From contig NZ_KI911563.1 of assembly GCF_000515335.1 (NCBI RefSeq), positions 3,562,869-3,626,868 on the forward strand: DNA of 64,000 nt. The letters run 5' to 3'. The notes below the pieces were generated by a model, which was not told where the DNA came from, searched no databases, and was given only the letters and a program-made list of their open reading frames with translations. Positions 58,832 to 64,000 of the stretch are shown piece after piece (positions within the stretch are counted from its first letter, which is position 1; each line of letters opens with the position of its first letter). A program made the translations under genes and the position numbers. Source of the stretch: Cohnella panacarvi Gsoil 349 (GTDB lineage: Bacteria > Bacillota > Bacilli > Paenibacillales > Paenibacillaceae).

Positions 58832-61800
58832 TTGCTCAATGTGATGTCATTGCGCGAAGTCGCGGAGAACAGGAAAATCAAGCTATCGCTCTTTTTTCAT
58901 CTAGCCGATCAGCTATTCCGCACGTGGACGGAGCATAACGATAACCGCAATGACGCTATTCCTTTCGATCCGCATCTGGTAAGCGTTCACCCAAAGACGT
59001 TGGACATCCTGAGATGGGGACTCGTATCGGCAACCGAACGCGTACGAACGGATCTGGAGGAATGGATATATGTATCGCCCGAACAAACGATTCGAACAAG
59101 TCGGAGTCTCGATCAGCGCTCCGGCTTCTATGTGCTGGGCATGTTGTTCTATCGTCTATTAACAGGGAAGTACCCCTATGCGGCTGAGGGGAAGTCGCAG
59201 TGGATTCATGCTCATCTGGCTCAATCTCCGATTCCCGCTCACGAGCAGGATAAGCAGGTTCCGCTTGGCTTGTCCATGCTTCTTGGGAAGCTGCTGTCCA
59301 AATCCGTCGATGAACGCTATCAAACGCTGCACGCTCTGGAGAAAGACATGCTGCACTGCCGGAACGAATACGAGCAATCGGGTGAGATTATGCCGTTCCC
59401 TCTGGCGCGGTTCGAGAATGCGGATCGCATTCGGATCCCGGACACGTTATATGGACGCGAACGAGAGCTGTCTCAGTTGCAGCATGTGTTTCAGTGGACC
59501 TCGCTCGGCACGACACAGATGGTTGCGATTACGGGACCATCAGGCATTGGCAAGACGGCTTTAGTCCGAGAAGCGGTTCAGAGAATATCGCTCGAACATG
59601 CTTATGTGGCTTCAGGGAAATTCGATCAGATGCAGCAGGACAATCCGATGCTGCCGCTTATTCAAGCATTCCGCGAGTTAGTGAAGAAGCTGCCGGATGA
59701 GGGCGAGAAGAGCGCCGCGCACTGGAGATCGGCCTTCAAGCAGGCACTTGGCTCGAATGGCGCGGTCATCGCCGAAGTGATACCCGAGATCGAACCTCTT
59801 ATCGGAAGATGCGATCCGGTAGAGATATTGCCGCCCGAGGAGTCTATGAAACGATTCGATTTCGCGTTTCGTCGATTCATTCAAGTGTTCTGCCACCAGA
59901 AACATCCGCTTGTCTTGTTTCTCGACGATCTGCAGTGGGTCGATGCGGCTTCTTGGCGAATCGTTCGCTCGATGATGACCGATCCGCTCAGTCACAGCTT
60001 GCTGCTGCTCGGCGCTTATCGGGAAGGCGACGCGGTCTCGATCGTCAACTTTGCGGACGAGTTACAGAGAATGGAGCAATCAGGCGTACTAATACACCAA
60101 CTTTCCGTAGCACCTTTAGAGGCGGACGATATGGTGCAGTTGGTTAGGGATACGCTCAACATAGAGGATCGTGAAGCAACTAGTATTGCCGATACTCTGG
60201 CGCATAGAACGGGAGGCAACTCGCTCCTGTTCCGCCAATGGTTCCAATCGAGCATCTTGGACAGATGGCTGTTCTATGACGAGCAGAGCAAAGCATGGAC
60301 TTGGTCGGAGGATGCTGTCGATCGCCTCAATCATAACGTGGATACGAACGATCTATTGAATTATATGGTTGCAAGCATTAAGCGACTCCCGGACACGGCA
60401 AGACAAGCGTTGCTGGCGTCGTCTTGCCTAGGCCATGAATTCCCCTTGCATCTATTATCCAGCCTTCAAAACGAAAGCCAGGAGGCGACGCTCGATACGC
60501 TTCATTCCGCGATGAAGCAGCAACTGATCGTATTGACCATCAAAGAACGGAAATATGGAGAAGATGCGGGAGCGCCAACCTTGCGTTTTTTTCACGACCG
60601 TGTACGGGAAGCAGCTTACTCTCTGCTCGCGCCCGTCGAGCGGTCGAGTTTACACTGGCGGGCGGGCATGCTCCTTCTAGCGGATGCTTCTGCCCGAGAA
60701 GAGAGATTATTCGAGATCGCCCAGCATCTGAATAAAGCGGACGTGTCCTCGCTAAAACAAGAGGATATAGAACGGCTTGTGCACCTCAATGCGCAAGCGG
60801 GGAGAAAGGCGAAGTCGTCTACGGCCTATGAAGCAGCTCTATCGTATTTGCTTAAAGCGTGCGAGCACGTTACGGAGGAGCATTGGAACAGAGACTTTCC
60901 CTATTATTTCGAGCTGGGGCTGGATTTGCTAGGCTGCGCGTATATTAGCGGTCATGATACCCTGACCGATGCATGGATTGCCGAACTGCTCAGAAGAGCG
61001 AGGAATGCAACGGAAAGAACGCGAGTTCATCAGGTGACGATTATGCGGCTGCTCCATGCGGATAAGTACGAGGAAGGTGTTGCCCTGGGCGTGAAGTGCC
61101 TAAGCGATCTAGGCATTCGCGTTCCCGTTAGGCCGGGAAAACTCAAGCTGGCGGCCGAAATTTTGTATACCCGAGCGATATTGAAGCGGCACATTGGCCA
61201 ACTAGACGAGCTGCCTCCCGTTGAACGACCGGAGATTAAGGCTGCTATGGATGTGTTATATCTGATTATCGCGGCGGCTTTCTTGTACGATAAGGAGTTC
61301 TCGTGCGTATTGGGCTGCAAGTTTGTGCGGCTTTCCCTCCGCAACGGGAATTCGCCTTTTTCGGTAGCGAGCTACGGGAATTTTGGCTCGTTCCTGCTGT
61401 TTATGGGAGATCGTAAACTCGGCATCGCTGCGATGAAAGAAAGCTTGCGTATCGCCGAGAACCAGCGGTTTCCTTCCGTTTCCTGTCGTATTCACCTTGC
61501 CTTCGGGGCTTCCTTTTTTGCCGTGCCGCAAGAAGAGGAAGTCGACTTTCAAGACCATCTGAGCAAGGCGATCTCCTATGGACGCGAGGCCGGCGATTTC
61601 TTCTTTGTCGGGCACTCCATTGCCGCTCACGTCCTGAACATGAATCTGGTCGGAGACTTGAAGCGAATAGGAGCTAAGATAGCGGAGTATCGGGAATTGC
61701 TGGACGAGACGCAAAATCAATACCTGCACATCTATTTGACGATTAAAGATAACTGGTCGGCCAAATTAAAGGAAGGAACGGAAGGTCGCAGCTCGTTACC

Positions 61801-63238
61801 ATCGGACGCGGAAATGATGGAGCAGATCCATCAGTCCGGAATAAGCGGCATTATGATGTTCTACTACTACATTTGTCGAATGCAGGAGGAGGCGATATTC
61901 GGCGAGGGGACGAGCGCGCTGGACATGGCCATAGATGCCGTCAAGTATGAGCGGCATCACATTCATTATTTGCAGCTGTCCGAGTTTTACCTCTATAAAG
62001 GTTTAGCTGTCACGTCGGCATGGGATACGTACGCTTCTGCCGAAAAGAAGGAATACGGAAAACAGCTGAAGGTGATCTTGCGCAAGCTTCGCAACTGGGC
62101 TAAAGTTTGCCCGGAGCATATCCTGCATAAATCGCTAATGCTTGCCGCCGAGATCGCCAAGGTCAAGGGGGATTTCGCCGATGCGGCGTCCCTGTACGAT
62201 CAAGCAGCCGAGAATGCGCGAAGAAGCGGCTATATTCAGCATGAAGCGATGGCTAACGAACGTGCGGGGCGGCTCTATCTGGAGCTGTCCAGACCTACGT
62301 TAGCCAAAGGCTATCTGATGAATGCTTATGCGAATTACGATGAGTGGGGCGCGCGAGGGAAAGCGAAGCAGCTGCTGAGCGAACATGGCGAACTGCTGAA
62401 TGGCGTCTTAACCGATGCCACGTCGCCTGAAGCAACGGCTGCCGAACAAACGGCTGCAACGAGAGCGGAAGAACTTCCTAGAGATGTGGAAGTATTGGAT
62501 ATTTCGATCATTCAGGAGGCGTTCCAATCGATCGCGGGAGAGGCAGACCAGAATCGGCTGCTCGTTCGACTATTTCGCGTCATTCTCGAAAAAGCCGGAG
62601 CGCAGAAGGGCTGCATCATTGTAGAGTCTGCCCAGCAGCTTTATGTGGAAGTAATGGCGATGGATGACGGTACGATCGTTCGTCAGAGGGTGCCGCTGGA
62701 GCAGTACGGCAACGTTTGTCTGCAAGCCGTTCACTATTCGCTGCATACGGGCGAAACCGTCCTGCTGGACCATGCGGCCAATAGCGGCCCGTTCACTCGG
62801 GATGCCTATGTGATGAAACGCCAGTCGAAATCGCTCCTGTGTCTGCCGCTGCCGCTGCACGGCAGACAATCGGGGGTGTTGTATCTGGAAAACAATCTGC
62901 TGCCGGGAACTTTCAGTTCGAGCAAGACGGATATGCTATGGTTGCTGGCGACGCAAGCGGTGTTCCTGCTCAAGCTCATTCCGCAATACCAGGAAGAGAG
63001 GGATGCGGGCAATAGCGACGTTGCTCTCCCGCTTGATCCGTTGACGGATCGCGAGATGGAAGTGTTGCAGCTCATGTCGCTTGGTTTATCGAATAAAGAA
63101 ATTGCCGAAAGGCTGCATCTGGTGGTCGGAACCGTCAAGCTTCATATCAACCGGATTTTCAGTAAAATGAATGTGAACAGACGCACGAAAGCGGTGCATG
63201 AAGCGAAAAGAATGAATCTGTTGACAAAAAAGGAATAG
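58832..63238 (+). CDS. Large kinase-like/AAA/TPR/GAF/LuxR regulator
   Basis: This 1468-residue protein starts at TTG behind AAGGAGA. A degenerate Ser/Thr-kinase C-lobe comes first (about 80-185, YVSPEQTIRTSRSLDQRSGFYVLGMLFYRLLTGKYPY, no ATP lobe). An AAA/STAND ATPase follows (about 208-500, LYGRERELSQLQ, Walker A GPSGIGKT at 233-240, FLDDLQWVD), then a long helical-repeat region (about 620-1180), a GAF domain (about 1235-1370) and a C-terminal LuxR helix-turn-helix (about 1398-1460, LTDREMEVLQLMSLGLSNKEIAERLHLVVGTVKLHINRIFSKM). It should activate the two motif-bearing promoters upon a signal sensed by the GAF or repeat part. No RBS-linked partner follows. Confidence 0.87.
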   Translation: MLNVMSLREVAENRKIKLSLFFHLADQLFRTWTEHNDNRNDAIPFDPHLVSVHPKTLDILRWGLVSATERVRTDLEEWIYVSPEQTIRTSRSLDQRSGFYVLGMLFYRLLTGKYPYAAEGKSQWIHAHLAQSPIPAHEQDKQVPLGLSMLLGKLLSKSVDERYQTLHALEKDMLHCRNEYEQSGEIMPFPLARFENADRIRIPDTLYGRERELSQLQHVFQWTSLGTTQMVAITGPSGIGKTALVREAVQRISLEHAYVASGKFDQMQQDNPMLPLIQAFRELVKKLPDEGEKSAAHWRSAFKQALGSNGAVIAEVIPEIEPLIGRCDPVEILPPEESMKRFDFAFRRFIQVFCHQKHPLVLFLDDLQWVDAASWRIVRSMMTDPLSHSLLLLGAYREGDAVSIVNFADELQRMEQSGVLIHQLSVAPLEADDMVQLVRDTLNIEDREATSIADTLAHRTGGNSLLFRQWFQSSILDRWLFYDEQSKAWTWSEDAVDRLNHNVDTNDLLNYMVASIKRLPDTARQALLASSCLGHEFPLHLLSSLQNESQEATLDTLHSAMKQQLIVLTIKERKYGEDAGAPTLRFFHDRVREAAYSLLAPVERSSLHWRAGMLLLADASAREERLFEIAQHLNKADVSSLKQEDIERLVHLNAQAGRKAKSSTAYEAALSYLLKACEHVTEEHWNRDFPYYFELGLDLLGCAYISGHDTLTDAWIAELLRRARNATERTRVHQVTIMRLLHADKYEEGVALGVKCLSDLGIRVPVRPGKLKLAAEILYTRAILKRHIGQLDELPPVERPEIKAAMDVLYLIIAAAFLYDKEFSCVLGCKFVRLSLRNGNSPFSVASYGNFGSFLLFMGDRKLGIAAMKESLRIAENQRFPSVSCRIHLAFGASFFAVPQEEEVDFQDHLSKAISYGREAGDFFFVGHSIAAHVLNMNLVGDLKRIGAKIAEYRELLDETQNQYLHIYLTIKDNWSAKLKEGTEGRSSLPSDAEMMEQIHQSGISGIMMFYYYICRMQEEAIFGEGTSALDMAIDAVKYERHHIHYLQLSEFYLYKGLAVTSAWDTYASAEKKEYGKQLKVILRKLRNWAKVCPEHILHKSLMLAAEIAKVKGDFADAASLYDQAAENARRSGYIQHEAMANERAGRLYLELSRPTLAKGYLMNAYANYDEWGARGKAKQLLSEHGELLNGVLTDATSPEATAAEQTAATRAEELPRDVEVLDISIIQEAFQSIAGEADQNRLLVRLFRVILEKAGAQKGCIIVESAQQLYVEVMAMDDGTIVRQRVPLEQYGNVCLQAVHYSLHTGETVLLDHAANSGPFTRDAYVMKRQSKSLLCLPLPLHGRQSGVLYLENNLLPGTFSSSKTDMLWLLATQAVFLLKLIPQYQEERDAGNSDVALPLDPLTDREMEVLQLMSLGLSNKEIAERLHLVVGTVKLHINRIFSKMNVNRRTKAVHEAKRMNLLTKKE

Positions 63239-63270
63239 GTTTGCAGGTAACCCTATGCTTGGCGAATATG

Positions 63271-63397
63271 GTTTCCGACTTTCTTTACGTGGAGATTTTT
63301 GGCGGTTCCAGACTTTCTTTTTTTCGTGATTATCACGTGCAGCGGCAGCCCCAATAAAATCGACAAAAATAGTTCCAGACTTTTTTATCACCTGACA
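63271..63397 (-). repeat. L end of Tn7-like element C
   Basis: Sites GTTTCCGACTTTCTTTAC (63271), GGTTCCAGACTTTC (63304-63317) and AGTTCCAGACTTTTTTATCA (63371-63390) lie 33 and 67 bp apart, ending with CCTGACA at 63391-63397. On the minus strand the last 27 bp match the R end at 41298 at 23 positions. The distance of the two outer sites resembles that in the L end of element B (68 bp). Confidence 0.8.
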
Positions 63398-64000
63398 ATA
63401 AGTCTTTTTTTCGGTACCGTTAGTGCATTTCTAATCTACAATATTGGATTTGTAATATTGCAGAGTAAAGCCAAAAATGATGTGCTTTCATTGGTTTCGG
63501 CATACACCAACCCTATTACATTGCCGAAAGAACTCGTATATTCGTATGGTTTTGTTTACTCGTTTCTTGCTGTTGGGGCAGTACTTCCCGTATTATTCCT
63601 ATATATGATTATTCAATATTTACACAATGTTCATCTTCCTACTGCAACCAGTAAAAATAAGAGTAAACGGTATCGAGTAATATCAACAGCAGCACTTCTT
63701 CTTCTCGCGGCGCTGGGCGCAGTAACCCTTTATTTCACAATTACGACGGGTCTGTTTCCGCGCTTGGTCTATTTTTTACTATACAGACTGACTGCTCCAA
63801 GCCCGTTCGAACAATTGCTTGAAAACTCAGCAATTCAGTGGGGCGCTTTAGGAAAGAATCTAGCGCAGTTTGATAATGATTATGTATGTGTAGAATTCGC
63901 CCACCCTACGGGAGTCGAGCATAACGTATTGCTCGGATTGAGAATCGCTCATCATGGGAATGAGCTTGTTCTTCGGTCGTTGAATGACAATTCGATTCAC
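63326..64000 (+). CDS. Membrane protein, runs off the window (N-terminus uncertain)
   Basis: An open frame runs to the window edge with no stop. From 63398 it is chromosomal: hydrophobic segments ISLFFGTVSAFLIYNIGFVIL, GFVYSFLAVGAVLPVLFLYMIIQYL and STAALLLLAALGAVTLYF, then a polar extracellular-looking part (TAPSPFEQLLENSAIQWGALGKNLAQFDNDYVCVEFAHPTG). The only upstream in-frame start that I see is GTG 63326, which lies inside the transposon end and has no ribosome site. The insertion of element C may therefore have removed the true start. I do not recognise the family. Confidence 0.55.
   Translation, partial: MIITCSGSPNKIDKNSSRLFYHLTISLFFGTVSAFLIYNIGFVILQSKAKNDVLSLVSAYTNPITLPKELVYSYGFVYSFLAVGAVLPVLFLYMIIQYLHNVHLPTATSKNKSKRYRVISTAALLLLAALGAVTLYFTITTGLFPRLVYFLLYRLTAPSPFEQLLENSAIQWGALGKNLAQFDNDYVCVEFAHPTGVEHNVLLGLRIAHHGNELVLRSLNDNSIH

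Larger units (their letters stand above)
41298..63397. mobile_element. Tn7-like element C carrying a lanthipeptide gene cluster
   Basis: The R end starts TGTCCAGTGATAAAAAACTC at 41298. The far terminus, read on the minus strand from 63397, starts TGTCAGGTGATAAAAAAGTC; 23 of the outer 27 bp agree. Four TGGAAC sites at exact 20-bp steps form the R end; three spaced GTTCCAGACTTT-type sites form the L end (63271-63387). No tns gene lies between. The cargo is an XRE fragment, group II introns, an hsdR remnant, an IS3-family copy and the complete lanthipeptide cluster. The flanks ATTAT (41293-41297) and ATAAG (63398-63402) are not a clean duplication. Its R end lies four bases after the L end of element B. 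Confidence 0.8.

Noticed and set aside
63377-63412. AGACTT/AAGTCT hairpin plus T-run as terminator of the regulator gene
   Set aside because: It overlaps the L end of element C, which explains the sequence better; the loop of 17 nt is long and the pairing short.

Overview
The window is a piece of a Bacillales (Paenibacillaceae) chromosome, most like Paenibacillus or Cohnella. The signs are a GC-rich core with strong Shine-Dalgarno sites and frequent GTG/TTG starts, the order ppc - DMT transporter - sigW - rsiW - cdaA - cdaR - glmM - glmS, and a long tRNA cluster directly after an rRNA operon. No taxon can be fixed from the window alone.

Layout. (1) 1-1369: 3' end of 23S rRNA, 5S rRNA, ten tRNAs and terminators. 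(2) 1384-16339: a PBSX-like contractile tail module. It has a repressor/ImmA switch, a sigma-like activator, sheath, tube, tape measure, baseplate, fibre, holin and endolysin. It has no integrase, terminase, portal or major capsid gene, so it is best read as a Gram-positive R-type tailocin. (3) 16426-27655: housekeeping genes: ppc, an EamA transporter, sigW-rsiW, then cdaA-cdaR-glmM (c-di-AMP synthesis and amino-sugar metabolism), a glmS ribozyme and glmS. (4) 27676-63397: a roughly 36 kb island immediately downstream of glmS, the classical attTn7 site. It is built from stacked Tn7-like elements whose ends can be read directly. Element A is a short R end plus an XRE regulator. Element B (28189-41293) has matching TGT...ACA ends, a broken tnsD, an intact tnsE and no tnsABC. 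Its cargo is largely anti-phage: a PD-(D/E)XK protein, a UvrD-type helicase with a Cas4-like Fe-S nuclease domain next to a DNA methyltransferase, and an AvcD-type dCTP deaminase. Element C (41298-63397) has its own matching ends. It carries group II introns, an hsdR remnant, an IS3-family element and a complete class II lanthipeptide cluster. (5) 63398-64000: chromosome again, with a membrane-protein gene that runs off the window.

The lanthipeptide cluster (46161-63238) comprises a substrate-binding lipoprotein, an HlyD-like adaptor, a C39-peptidase ABC exporter, a second NHLM-type ABC exporter, three NHLP-leader precursors, a tandem GNAT acetyltransferase, a CCG-type LanM and a 1468-residue kinase-like/AAA/GAF/LuxR regulator. 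Two promoters, before the transport operon and before the first precursor, share a motif with identical geometry relative to the -10 box. The two main precursors each have a single core cysteine and the third has none.

Main points of interest: the stacked Tn7-like arrangement with a biosynthetic cluster as cargo of an element without tns genes; the helicase-nuclease/methyltransferase pair; the single-Cys and Cys-less precursors; the headless tailocin with a textbook -1 frameshift signal; and the module 'R end - hairpin - XRE start' repeated in the island.
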